NCBI GenBank assembly: GCA_025786725.1
Contig: JAHLTZ010000025.1
Coordinates: 1-64,000, forward strand
Direction of reading: 5' to 3'
From: Syncephalis fuscata
Taxonomy: Eukaryota > Zoopagomycota > Zoopagomycetes > Zoopagales > Piptocephalidaceae
Length of the DNA stretch: 64,000 bases
The notes beneath the pieces were generated by a model that was not told where the DNA came from, did no database searches, and was given only the letters and a program-made list of their open reading frames with translations. Positions 48,476-63,058 of the stretch are shown here, one piece after another. Each line of letters begins with the position of its first letter. Within the stretch, counting starts at the first letter, position 1. The translations under genes were made by a program, and so were the position numbers.

Positions 48476-49775
48476 ATGGCGACTAACAAGCTACAGAAAA
48501 CACAGCTACAACAATTATTGCGTCGATTAGTGCAATCGCCAGGAACATTCACTGCTGAACATGCGTATACAGCACTGACCGACATACTAAGTGGTAATGC
48601 AACACCAAGTCAAACGGCAGGTTTTCTTACGAGCTTGCGTGCCCATCAGCTCGACCATAAAGCGGATATTATAGCAGCGTGTGGCAAAGTACTGATTGAA
48701 CAAGCGGGAAAAGTGCCACTTGCTGACTACGCTTTATCGGCCAACGATATTGTCGATATTGTTGGTACGGGTGGTGATGGTCACGACACGTTTAACGTAT
48801 CTACTTCAGCGGGTATTGTTGCCGCGGCTGCCGGTGCTTGCGTGGCCAAGGTAAAAATAGCAACGTAGCGAACATACATTTGATGAACGGTAATAGCTAA
48901 TTTTAACTAATTTGGCTTTGTTTATGTGTGTGTGTGTGCGTGTGTGTATCACTAGCATGGTAATCGTGCCTCATCGTCGGCTTCTGGTTCGGCCGATTTA
49001 CTAGAAGCGTTAGGTTGTCAGATTAGTAAATTGACACCTGAACTTGCTGCTCGTCTTTTGGCAGAAAATAACTACTGTTTTTTATTTGCGCAAACTTACC
49101 ATCCAGCCATGGCGCATGTGGCATCAGTGCGTAAGGAACTCGCCTTTCCTACAGTATTTAATCTGCTAGGACCGCTTATTAATCCGGCTCAGCCTAAACG
49201 AATAGTTGTAGGTGTAGCCGCTGCATCTTTAGGACCTACTATGCTTGAAGCATTGCGTATCGGTGGTGCAGAACGAGCATTGGTTGTCTGTGGTGAAGAA
49301 GAATTAGACGAGGTAAGTAAATACGTTTATTATAATACGGCTAATTAATTTACTGCTATTATTAATGTATGTAGATTAGTACAGCTGGATATACGAATGT
49401 AAGTATTTATAATCATATTTATTAACTGTGGTATTAATCAATTGGCTAATTAATTTTCATTATTAGGTGTGGCAATTACTAGATGGAAATGTAACGCATT
49501 TTAAACTTCATCCTAATGATTTTGGATTATCAGTCCATCCACTGGATAAAATACGCGGTGGTGATTCACATCATAATGCTGCCATATTACGTGAAATATT
49601 GGCGGGTCAGCGAAAAGATGCCATCTTGGATTTTATTCTATTAAATGCCGCAGCACTACTGGTCGTTGCTGGTAAAGCCGCCGATTGGAAGGCTGGTGTA
49701 GCATTGGCTCAAGACGCGATTGAGTCAGGACGGGCCACACAAGTATTGGCACGGTTTGCAGCGGCTACGTCATAG
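48476..49775 (+). CDS. TRP4: Anthranilate phosphoribosyltransferase
   Basis: Four exons (48476-48850, 48956-49312, 49375-49398, 49467-49775) give 354 residues, a normal TrpD length. The PRPP-binding glycine loop (DIVGTGGDGHDTFNVSTS), KHGNRASSSASGSADLLEAL, and FLFAQTYHPAM and FNLLGPLINPA are present. It transfers phosphoribose from PRPP to anthranilate, the second committed step of tryptophan synthesis. As in other fungi it is separate from TrpE/G/C. Exon 3 is a 24-nt micro-exon (ISTAGYTN) that is in frame. No frame breaks were seen. Confidence 0.95.
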
Positions 49776-49995
49776 TTTTATTTTATAAAAAGCAATATGT
49801 TTGGTTAAAGTGGTCGAAATAAATAAATTAGTGCAGCTACTACGATGTAGTAATAATACAGCATAGAATAGGCTATGCAATGTTTATTAAAATTGTCGCT
49901 ATATTAAAGAAATCAAAACTAATAATAAGCGCTAAAAATGAAATAAAAATAGAGTTAGATAATTAATTGGTATCGTGCTAATATTGCTATTCTTG

Positions 49996-52543
49996 CTATT
50001 CTTGCTGTTCATAGCTAGCCGATCGTTTACTCGATGCTGCTTTTGATCCTGTCTCGTTTACAGATTCCGATTCGATTACTTGAATTTCATCAGTAGCGGT
50101 AGTTTCAAAAGAGCGTTGTGTATTTAGCGGACGAATAAATGATAAAGCACTCAGATATTTTGTTTTACGGCTCGTTACACTATCACGTAGTCGTTGCCGT
50201 AAATTACCTGATGATGTCTGCTCTCCAGGTGTTGCTTCGTAGGCTGGTGGCGGTGCTTCCACAGTAGACACTGTAGCCATAGTAACTAACGAACGAGGAC
50301 TATCTGGATAACGAGACGGTGATAGCAAGTTCGATGCGGCTCGTTCACGCTCCTTTAATCGAACAGCCATATCCACGGCATTATCAAGTTCTTCTTCGTT
50401 AAGACAGGACAGATTTGTATCAGTGACGGAGTAATACGCATTATGGGTGCCCAGATCCGTCCAAAGTGATATGTCAGAGTCACGATTCGCCTTTCTGCCC
50501 AGTGCAAAGTTAGAGGCAAAGGTTGGTCGATGTGTACGCTGTCCTTCACTGCTTCCAGAATTACTAAGACCGGATTTATTGCTACCTGTCGTATTTTTAG
50601 CATTAAAACGTTGTGTGCGCTTAGCAGATGGAGTTGATCGTTTATTGGCGGCAATAGTCATGGCGGCAGCTTCAGCCTTTCGCTGCTGTCGAACTGCTTC
50701 ACCACGCAGCAATTGTTGTACAATAAGTGTCGATGCCACAACATCTAATAAAGTAATTAGTATTAGTTATACAACATTAAATGCATATATTCATTACTTA
50801 CAGTCAACGCTGTAAAGCGCATTTGTGATATACGGTGGCATAGCTTGACTGACATAGAGTAGTGGGCAGAATACACTTGAGGCACAGGCACATACCAAAT
50901 AAATAAGACCATCTCGAGCTAGAGCATCGTAGACACGCGCAGCATTGCTGGCCATTGTGCATCGATGTCGCATCACCACGGCCAAGAAGAGGCCAGAGCA
51001 TACAAGGTTACTTAATACATCTATGACAATCTTGCTGTAAAATGTCTCGATACTAATACCAAATAGCATATATGGTGCGAGACAGCCATCATTCGGTAGA
51101 TGCTTTACATCAAGCGCATATACCCGTACCGCATTATAAGTCAATAGTGCAACAACGACGATTTCCACGCCAATGCCTACAACGGCCACCCAGTAGGCAC
51201 GCTTATGGCCATAATAGGCTTTAACCATAAGAATACCCGCCACAGCTCCGGTGCCCAAATAGCCGGTAATAAGTCCAATAGCGCGAATAACCTTACATGG
51301 CACAATTTGATCTTCACTATCGCCATCACCCACAAGTAATTGCGGTATCAACGGTAAATGGGCCATTAATACACCCGCGGTCAGCATGACTAATAGCCAA
51401 CGCGCAGGATTTCCACGATCGCGATTCAATAAGATCGACGAATTAATTGCATTACTTAGCGCAAAATAAAGCACAATACTAAGAATGCCACGACTTATCA
51501 TACGGCCGACAAAGCGATCACGTTCGCTTGCTATATACCAGCGTTCATTGGTGGCCGAGAAAGAGAAGAAATCTGGCTCTGGTTCAAGTTGTGTATCAAC
51601 CGGCGCTAGATTGGTACAAGCATGGACAACTTGCGGCTCATTCTGGCGGTGAAGTGCTAATGAGAAATTAACAAAGGCACGCGCTCCTTGCCGTGTCTCC
51701 AGACGTGGATGCAAACTGAGTGTCAGCTTGGGCAAAGTAAGATTGGCAATAGGTGGTTGTAGTGTAGCATTCAAAGAGGCTAATTTGTAAATAACACGAC
51801 AGCAATCAGTTAGCATATAGCCAAAAATAGCTAGTTTATATCGACTTACCTGATAGATCACCCAGCATACAGGAGCCAAAATGGCCAGGGAAGCATTTGT
51901 ACCGTGTAGACGACTCCGATGAGGACACAACAGGTGGACGTGAAACAGTCCGCCATGTATTAACAATATTCTCTCTATCTGGTACAAAATCCGTGGCTTT
52001 AAACGGCTTGCCATCATCGGGCATGCCATCCCAAGCATTCAACGAGGCCAGACTAACGATAGGTGCCTCGCCTGTACCCGCCGGAATAACTTGTTGTGGC
52101 TGATTAGGATAACGAAAGTCTGGATCGTAGACTCGATTAATGTGTTGGCAGTAACCAACTGAAGTGGTGTTGCTGGTACCGGCTACACCCGCCGACAAGT
52201 CAATGCTGTCAGAAAGTGCATTTTCGTGCAACTTTATCAAATACACTGCCCGATCATTAGGATCAATTCGCCGGCTACTGATGTACACTCGACCATAAGG
52301 CAAGCTGCCACCTGAATAAAAGGTAACTGTCACATCCATGGTAGGCGTACGTAGACGACCGCGGATTGCATCTAATGGCTCTAGACCGCTTCGCAACGGT
52401 ATTGCCACTCTAACACCCGAAGTCGAAAAGTCTGCATTGACACATTGAACATCAATATGCAATACAATGAATAATATTATACTAAGGAAATAAAGCATGT
52501 TGACTTTTACACCATGAATGGGCATTCTATCTTGAATGTCCAT
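49996..52543 (-). CDS. Polytopic membrane protein with PPxY tail
   Basis: Three exons give about 800 residues. A signal sequence (MLYFLSIILFIVLHIDVQC) precedes an N-terminal lumenal or extracellular region of about 350 residues with paired Cys. About seven hydrophobic segments follow (for example ILSIVLYFALSNAI, WLLVMLTAGVLMAHLPL, YWVAVVGIGVEIVVVALL, GLIYLVCACASSVFCPLLYV). The long cytosolic tail is Ser/Arg-rich and contains APPPAYEATP, a PPxY motif of the kind bound by Rsp5/Nedd4 WW domains. The layout is receptor-like. No GPCR family motif is recognised, so it may be a receptor, transporter or sorting protein. Confidence 0.75.
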
Positions 52544-52559
52544 TACGGCCAATCAACTA

Positions 52560-53370
52560 AATCTAATGGAGTTGGATGTATATTAAGGTGGAACAATAAT
52601 AACAATAGTTATTTAACAAGCTAATAGACTATTTAACTCATTAATAGACCATAGATCATGTCCTTTGTCTGCACGTCTACACTATTATTACTACGATTAA
52701 TAAACTACACAATAACACTAGCAGTAACGCGATTAATGTACTATGCAAATAATAGGCACGAATAAATGGTGTTTGTATGAATTAATAGGACAAAATAAAA
52801 CGAATGGATGCCAGAACAAGGTGTGGCGGGCAATAAGATAGCATGTATTGTTTCGGTGTTTCATGAATAACTGAGCGGTGAAAAGAGAACTGGATTGTTA
52901 TCTGCATGCGTCTCTCAATGGGTGCCATAGTGTAACCTCATTGTAGAAAGACAGCGCGGTCCGCATGGCAATGAACACGCGCATGCTAATAACAATGGCT
53001 GTGCTGTTGTTACAGCCCACCAATGACTATGGCGAATTGCATTTTAATTGGTAATACCGCGTGAATGCTTGGTTTCCCTGTCGCCTTTGGCTTTTTATCC
53101 ACACAGTGTACGTCATATTAGAGCCAATCTAGGCCAGAAAGAGGTGGGAGTAGATTTGATGTGGAATGGCAGCTACCATATCGATCCTGTATACTTTTTG
53201 CCCTTTATGATGTCGATGTATGTCCTTTTGGAAAGGGCCGCACGGTCGAGGAGGCTAGAACAGCTTTGCGTTGTATCGTTATATGAATGGCCGAGTTGTG
53301 GCGTTCTTGTGCCTCTGGCATGCATTCCTAAATAAGACGAATAGTGTGTTAGTGCTTTTTATTGGTCTGG
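52560..53370. other. Intergenic, 0.8 kb
   Basis: No gene is supported. It is the upstream region of the membrane-protein gene and the 3' side of POP7. A plus-strand frame at 53048-53335 lacks motifs and neighbours that would support it. Confidence 0.45.
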
Positions 53371-53379
53371 CTATTATTA

Positions 53380-53934
53380 TTATTGGCCGTTGACTAAATC
53401 AATGTCACCTTGGCAGTTGTTGTGCCGAGTAAGAAATGCATTGGCGCCTACCTGATCTTTTGGATAAATATCATCGACTAGAGTGACAGTTGATGTAGTT
53501 GTTTGAAGGGATACTTGATGATGCATACTTGTTTCAATAGCCGTGGCCAGCTCAATGGCCCGGCCAATAGCTGCACCAAGTCCGTGAATAACAATAGTGT
53601 CGAATCTATTGTCAAAGTGTTTATAATAAATATTAGAGTGCTATAGAATTATAATTATACATACTTTGCCTCGTTTGAAGCTAAAAGCTTTTTCGCACGT
53701 GCTAATTGGCCGTGGAATGAGCTTTTTCGCGTAACATAAATGTCGTTTGGTTTAGTTGCTGCTCTTTGTGGTGCTCGCTTGGCGATCCGACCTTGAATTC
53801 CATTATTAGAACTGTTGTCGTGTCGCAGCTCACCATACTGTTAATGACTTACCTTGTATTGCGCGCTGTTGACGGGCAACTTGGCTAGTCCCCACGATCT
53901 TAAACGGAGTATTACTAGAGGATTGGGTACTCAT
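53380..53934 (-). CDS. POP7: RNase P/MRP subunit Pop7/Rpp20 (Alba-like)
   Basis: Three exons give about 155 residues, starting MSTQSSSNTPFK at ATG 53934. A basic N-terminus (RIAKRAPQRAATKPN) leads to the Alba-like fold: DIYVTRKSSFHGQLARAKKL, then IVIHGLGAAIGRAIELA, TTSTVTLVDDIYPKD. It closes TRHNNCQGDIDLVNG before the stop at 53380. Pop7 pairs with Pop6 on the P3 arm of RNase P/MRP RNA and is needed for tRNA 5' and rRNA processing. Motifs and length fit well. The exon 2-3 intron is about 80 bp. Confidence 0.85.
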
Positions 53935-54384
53935 TGTATAAAGTGCGTTACAAACAATACTGCGTAAAAAGTAAAAGTATAAAAAAATGGCGCTTCTTAT
54001 CTTCAAAAAGCAAAGGCAATAATTTTAAAGAGTTTTCATAATTTTATGGATCTATTTTTCTTTACTGTTTATTATTTGTCATTCTTATTACACTCGTTGT
54101 GTTTTCTATGAATATACTTGTCCTTATTGTTTGCTATCTATTCTTCTTATTACACTCATTGTTTTATTGATAAGATGTTTTATAATTATATTTGCTTTTA
54201 TACTATTAATTTTTATTCTTTCTTCTATTCCACCACTTGAACAATCCCCTCATCCACATTTCAATTTGCTCATAGCCTTTATATGTATAATGCCATTCAA
54301 TTTATGACTTGTATTATCATATTATATATATCATCTCATTTATTAATTAAATAAAAATAACCATTGTTTTTTGTATGTCAAACA

Positions 54385-54850
54385 ATTTATTAGGCATTTA
54401 ATGTGGTTTGTGTCAAATGACTAAATTTAATAACATTCGCCTAGTTGAACTACATTTTCCTTCTATTGAACATGGGGACAAGTGGTGAGTTTTATTTAAT
54501 TGTCACATCATCACACTTATTGCTTTTTTGGGGACAAATGACTAATATTTAATGACGCCCAATCTATTGAACATGATGATGGGTGGTGAGTGACATCAGT
54601 CATCAAACACTCACCATTGTAGCTTTATTATCCAATATGCATATATCCACCGTTTACCTATATCATTCCCATTCTATCTCACATTACTATATATCATTAT
54701 ATGATATACTAGTCATATTCTATTGTTTATCTACACCAACACACTTTACTCATTCCACTCATTGCATTATATGCTTTCCACCGCACATTTATAATTTCAT
54801 TTATCGTTCCATACTCGTATAGTCTTCCTCTATTCAATGTTTTTTGTTTT
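54385..54850 (+). repeat. Dispersed repeat R2, copy at 54.4 kb
   Basis: It starts with GGCATTTAATGTGGTTTGTG and contains two tandem versions of the GAACATG ... TGGTGAGT block (about 54465-54490 and 54565-54595). It then has the coding-like block LYDILVIFYCLSTPTHFTHS in the same frame as the foldback at 33.9-34.7 kb. Flanks show no clear target duplication. Confidence 0.6.
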
Positions 54851-55309
54851 TGTTCTAGCTTTATTATTAACAAATGTCGACTAATGTCGGTCATCTGTTT
54901 AATTACTTTAACATTGCTAATCTCGTTCAATATTGTGTATTCATTATAATGTTTATCATTTTATTGTATATTGCCTATACGCTGTCTATAGTCGTTGTCG
55001 GTATGATTCCAGTTCTTTTATGAATAAAAGTTAACATATCGCACTTAGTTTGTTCACTGAGGTATATTGGCTGAATAAATAATATGAATATGAACGAAGT
55101 TATGTTTTATTAAAAATATTTATAAATAAACTAGATTATGTCAATTAGTTATGATTTTAGTGTTAATCAAGCAAAGTGACGGGTCTACATAGTAATAACA
55201 CATATTGTGATGATATATGCGTACTGGATAATGAATCTATGATGATGCAGTTTATTTAACTCAATTAACAAGTACTAAAAGTTAAAAGCTAAAAATGAAA
55301 TGATACATA

Positions 55310-55850
55310 GCATGTATATATTAACGCCACAATAACGACTGCGGAATGATATGGAATCGATCATATGACTTTTATTAATATTCAATCAATCTTCCTACAC
55401 ATGGTCAACAATGATCGGTCTTGTTTCAAAAAAAATCAAATGATATGTTACACTATTTATTTAAAAGGCTACGGTTGCGTTTACTTTGCTCCCACATCTG
55501 TCCCCAAAGCGCAATTTGTTTCAACTGAGGTTATGCTGTTGTTATACGCAACATAATTATATTACTTCCTATTAAAATACTGTTAATAGATTGATTTAGA
55601 TAAAAGAATGTAACATACTATTTGATTTCATTGAAACGTTTTAGGCCGATTATTATTGTTGTTGGTCATGTGTAGAAAGATTGATCGAATATTAATAGAA
55701 GCCATATGGTTGCGATTCCATGCCATTCTGCATTTGTTGTTATTGTATCTACGTGCAATGTAAATTATTGCACCTAAATGGTCTTTTCTATTTTCCAATA
55801 TTCCACTATTGCATTTTGGGCATATTTGTGCTGTAAGATCAGGATTAATA
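55310..55850. repeat. Inverted pair of R1 repeats
   Basis: A plus-oriented partial R1 (about 55310-55560) is followed directly by a minus-oriented R1 (about 55560-55850), giving a foldback structure. The minus copy keeps the whole R1 consensus, including the CPKC-coding end. Confidence 0.65.
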
Positions 55851-55859
55851 TAATTAATT

Positions 55860-56640
55860 CCTTAATTATTTTAATAAAATTTAATGATTAACACAAGCTT
55901 AAAAAACAATACATTTACTAATAAACATCACAACTATAACATAGCTTAATAATATAGACATTTTAATAAACTAATGTTTATTAATAAACAATTTACTTTT
56001 GCAGTGTCATCTAAATCTAGCAATTTATTGCTATTATTGTGTATAACGCGCGATAAGTGTCCAACTACTTAGCTACTAGACCACAAGTTAGTAGCAAGCA
56101 ACCGATAATACAATATCAATTATTTCTTTCATATCATCTGCCCGCCCGTCGGCCTCTATCCTGTTTGCTAAACTAAAAGCGTAACATTTCTATAACAAAA
56201 TGGCTATCACATGGCCACTAGATTATAACTCTGCCACACCTAACGACAGTACAATTATTACCGCCGCATATGTCTTTTAGGTTACACCAAGAACATGTTC
56301 TGCAAAATTAACACTAATAATGCTGAAACTGCAGTTGGCGTTAAAACAAACGTTTTTTTATTAAGAAGCAAATACAAACTACCAATGAAACAGCTATTAC
56401 AAAGAAAAAATATGTAATTAACAATGTTCAGTTTGCAATGAACATTATTACAAGAAAATAAAGTGCAGTATAGGCAAATAATGAGTTAATCAATAAATAA
56501 TTTTTAAATTTAAAAAACATTAAAAACGGTGGATTTTTAAAAAAATATATTATGGTGAAAGATTTATAAGTTTAAAACAATGTATTTTAGTAAATTCACC
56601 TTTATTAATCAACCAATTAAATCATGGCAAACAATAACAT
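55860..56640. other. AT-rich intergenic region
   Basis: This is 0.78 kb of AT-rich DNA with no recognisable gene or repeat, on the 3' side of phosphoglucomutase. Confidence 0.5.
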
Positions 56641-56644
56641 CTTA

Positions 56645-59076
<2,432 letters not shown>

Positions 59077-59444
59077 ACTCAACTTTGTTTAAACAGCAAT
59101 TACAACAGTAAAAACGACAGTAACAAAAGACCAATAAGTAGAAATAATAGCCGTAGCGGTTGGGGGAAGAAGAAGAATGGGTAGTGCACCATAGGCCAAC
59201 CGTTTACTTACTTTTAGATATACGTCACCACGATGTATTGAACAAATGTGAGGTAGACTCAGCTAAATCAAAAACCATAGTTTTAATTCGGGTTGTCAGT
59301 CATTTCAGATAATATGGTTTTGACACTGAATCACATGAGTCTACTAATAAATCAATTAACATTAGGAAGCTATTATGCTTTTAACTTTCACATTTTTATT
59401 TATCCATTTCACCCTTCAACACTTTTGAATACAATTAAACATTT

Positions 59445-59800
59445 ATTATCACAAATATGCCCAAAATGCAATAGTAGAATATTAGAAACTAGAAGAGACC
59501 ATTCAGATGCAACAACAGATGTAGAATGGCCTAGAATTGCAATCATATGGTTTTTATTAATATTCAAACAATCTTTTTACACATGGCCAACAACAATAAT
59601 AATCGACCTCAAATGTTTCAATGAAATCAGATAGTATGTTACATTTTTTTATTCAAATCAATCTATTAACAACACTTAATAGGAAGCAATATAATTGTGT
59701 TGCGCATAATAGTGCGACTTAATTGAAATGAATTTTACTTTAAGAACTCAAAATGTGGGAGTCAAAGTAAAAATGGCTTGATCATATAAATATTACTCGC
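59445..59800 (+). repeat. Dispersed repeat R1 at left edge of copy 2
   Basis: This is the best-preserved R1. Its translated start reads ICPKCNSRILETRRDHSD and later IIWFLLIFKQSFYTWPTT. It ends in the TTTTACTTTAAG ... CAAAGTAAAAATGG hairpin. The duplicated unit begins inside it at about 59552, so R1 sequence continues outward here but not in copy 1. Confidence 0.7.
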
Positions 59801-62503
59801 TTAATCCAATGTTTTGTTTTATTTTAATATAGCTATACAGCTTTTGTTAATGGGCAATAAATAGAATTAATCTGTTTTCTATTATTGCAATAATGTATAA
59901 TGTTGGCTGCTTACTCTGATAGATAATTAGATTAAGCCTTATAATAGTTGGCTTAGTTGGTGGTCGTGTACATGTGAGTATATAAGAAGCTACAACGTGA
60001 TTGTAAATGTTTATTTATACAAACAACCAGGATTATAAATTATAGTGACAATAATAAACTATTTACAAACTAAACTCATTGATTCAATTTTATTTATGAC
60101 TCTTTGTTTTCTGTGCGCTATCTCAATTTGACGTTGCTGCTGTTCTGGTTGCATCAGCAACAGTCGACTTTTGATAAACGCAGTCCAGCTTAGCATAATT
60201 ACAATGGTTTGCTATAGGTTAAACCAGTAAACCTTCAAGCTTCTAATTGTTTTCTATTGGTTCTGCTTCGGCTTGTTCTTCTACACTCCATCTTGCTTAA
60301 CTTGTTGTCAGAGTTGGTTTCAGAAATGTAAGCAGTACTTAGGCCTTGGATGATTGCCAATTGATATACAATCCACAGCTACTATGCACTTGAAATTGCT
60401 GATATTTGGGTAGGACTTTCTACAGCGTCTAGTTTAGTGTCCACATATCGCATTGCGTATAATTTAACCAATGCAATTAGTCTACAGCTGAAAAACTGAT
60501 AAAAATAACTTGTTGGAATGTTTCATTGCTCAGAATTTCATGGTGCATCATCCTACAAACAGTACTTATTGTATAGGCAGCTTCAGATAACTTAGATTAA
60601 CGTCGTTTGAATGATCGTAGTTGCACATGTGGCATGATATGTCTGGATGCGATGCATTTGTGAATTCGAAACAACTATTGCCCCAAAAATGGGTATAGTG
60701 TCGAATGAAATGCATACATGTACCAATCAACACATTTATAATTTAAAAATCATGGCTGACCCATGTATGGCTGTAAAACCTGTATAAAATACCAGTTTGA
60801 TATATTAAACTTGTTTTGTATCAGTATTGTTGCTATTTTTGTATGTATGCAGATATTGAGGACCAGATCAGTGGAAATGGCAGCAAAACATCATTATCGC
60901 TTTACAAAGCCAAACAATATACCTGCTTTTACCAAATAGCTAAATCGTATAACAAAAAATACAGGCTAGTATGACTATTTTTATCACATATGTACTGGAT
61001 TATGAACGTTGTTATGTTATTTGTGTACATGACTGGTAGATTAAAGTAAAAGACCAGACAAGTTAAAATCAAGACCGGACAGGTTAAATCAAGACGAACA
61101 AGTTGAAATTAAGCCTAGGAAGCACACTATCACACCCTGAATCTACTGGACATGTGTACCTTAAACCATTATTTGGATTGCTCTATTGGCTCATATTACA
61201 CATCAATAGTGTACCTCATATACTACAGTATACTAGCATCTCAGTAAACCATAAGTTTAAATAGCCCACAAAATATACACGACCAACTGCGATATCATCA
61301 TCACTCTACTTCTTGCCAAACACACACTACTATACATTTTATATCACACACTCTATTGCCTGCTCTATTTGTTTGTTTTAACAAATTAATATCACTATGA
61401 AGCTTTCTATTGCCGTCGTTTGCACCGTCGTTGTGGCTTTGATAGCCACTACAACCACCATGGTGGATGCTAAACCAACCGCGGAACATGGTGCTCCAGC
61501 TCTAGCTCATTATAGTCCTGCGGATTGCAGGTCTTGCGTTGATATATGCGCTCGTTGGCGGTGGGACAAACGCAGCAAATGTCGTAAAGTGGAATGTAGC
61601 GAATGGTGTGAAAAATAAATGATTTCAAGACATTAGCATTGGTAGTGCAACCAAACCGCTATCCCGATCACTTTAGATATATATTCGTCAAAAGCAAAAG
61701 CATCTAGCAACTACGCCGTTCAGTCGACTTACATACCAGATATTGGCCAATGCTCCGGTTTATGCACTTTAATCAATAAAATTATTATTTTATTAACAAG
61801 TTTACAATTGGTTGCTCCTATTCGATTGTGCAGGCTTATAATAATGAACTTGTAATTCCATTTTAACAAAATAATAGTAATAAAACTGCCAATTAGTTTT
61901 CAACACTAAGAACTGTTGTTTGTTGAAACAGTGCTATGTCAGCTACATTTGAATTAGTTTGAATGAATCAGTCTGTACTATTTTCAATATTCGATATTAG
62001 TATTAATAAATGCTAAACAGTATTTAACATTATTAAAATATAACAAATAGATAAATAATAGTAATAATAATGTTAATCCATGTGTTGTTTTTGTAAGTAC
62101 TCAAATCAGTATAATTGGATATTTAATGGCACTCACCATCCATCGCCATATTCAATAAAATAAATATTATTAAATCTAGTCATTTAACATCAAATCATAC
62201 TAAATGGGTAATAGCTTCAATTATATTGTATAATAATGTTAAATGACATACAATATTTTATATGATGATACGGTTTATTTAACTCAACCAATAAATGTCA
62301 AATTGTTATAAATGTAATGGTACATAGCATGGATATATTAGTATAACAACGACTGTGAAATGATATGGAATTGCAACCATATGGCTTCTATTAATATTCG
62401 AACAATCTTTCTACACATGGCCAACAACAACAATAATCAACCTCAAATGTTTCAATGAAATCAGATAGTATGTTACATTCTTTTATCTAAATCAATCTAT
62501 TAA
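59552..62503 (-). repeat. Inverted duplication, copy 2
   Basis: This is the 2.95-kb partner of 45132-48394, in opposite orientation and separated by about 11 kb containing TRP4, the membrane protein, POP7 and PGM. It has no SINE and keeps complete R1 repeats across both edges, so it is probably the ancestral copy. Non-coding parts are nearly identical to copy 1 by eye. Confidence 0.9.
61397..61618 (+). CDS. Secreted six-Cys peptide, copy 2
   Basis: The 73-residue precursor has a signal peptide and first mature residues (to ...VDAKP, 61397-61477) identical to the 46.5-kb copy. It then has a longer, Ala/His-rich linker (TAEHGAPALAHYS). The six Cys have the same C-x2-C-x3-C-x10-C-x4-C-x3-C spacing, with the same TGC/TGT choice at each Cys. 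All other differences in the aligned Cys domain (18 of 32 codons) change the amino acid. About 15 bp after the stop the two copies become near-identical again. The core is basic and Trp-rich. Secretion is expected; target and activity are unknown. Confidence 0.85.
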   Translation: MKLSIAVVCTVVVALIATTTTMVDAKPTAEHGAPALAHYSPADCRSCVDICARWRWDKRSKCRKVECSEWCEK

Positions 62504-62600
62504 CAATATTTTAATAGGAAGCAATATAATTATGTTGTACATAGCAGCATGCCTTCAATTGGAACGAATTTTACTTTGAGGGCTTAAAATTGGGATCAAA
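62335..62600 (+). repeat. Dispersed repeat R1 at right edge of copy 2
   Basis: The blocks ATATGGCTTCTATTAATATTC and TCAGATAGTATGTTACATTC match other R1 copies. It ends with AATTTTACTTTGAGGGC and runs into the 3' end of the truncated P-loop gene at about 62590. Confidence 0.65.
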
Positions 62601-62720
62601 ATGTAATCGATCCATTTCAATGTGTTCCAATTCATATTTTTTGGTAATCATTTGGGCCAATGTTGTCTTGCTAGAGCCTGAACAGCCGATAGTTAAAATA
62701 CATAGCGATGTATTACCCAT
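62571..62720 (-). pseudogene. Truncated P-loop (adenylate-kinase-like) gene
   Basis: From ATG 62720 the frame reads MGNTSLCILTIGCSGSSKTT, a clear Walker A (GCSGSSKT), then LEHIEMDRLHFDPNF. This matches the first 45 residues of FlaR/adenylate-kinase-like P-loop kinases. It then enters R1 sequence, which supplies the stop at 62571. The rest of the kinase is absent here. It was probably cut by R1 insertion or by recombination at R1. A larger P-loop gene lies 340 bp upstream on the same strand. Confidence 0.7.
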
Positions 62721-62724
62721 TGTA

Positions 62725-63050
62725 ACGACATTAGTAGCAATAAAGAGTAAATTGTAAAAGATAATTTAACTGGACTACTATTTTTAAATGATTAGATGGA
62801 TATCGACTCATCGTGATAACAATGGATTTAACATTTATTGGTTAAAATATAAATGAATAACTTAGCAAAAATAATATCAAGCAATAAAAAGGAAACAGTT
62901 GAAAAATAGGCCCGCTAATATAGCTGTACAAGATACAATGGTACAAATATTCACGCATTGTGAAGTAGTTAAAAACCAAAAATAATAAACTGCGGGGAGG
63001 TAATTGTATGTATCGACAGATTAAATTAAATTAACTTAAATTAACTGGAA
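62725..63050. other. Intergenic, AT-rich
   Basis: A gap of about 330 bp lies between the two P-loop genes. No feature is seen apart from AT-rich text; the upstream signals of the truncated gene are presumably here. Confidence 0.4.
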
Positions 63051-63058
63051 AAGGTAAC

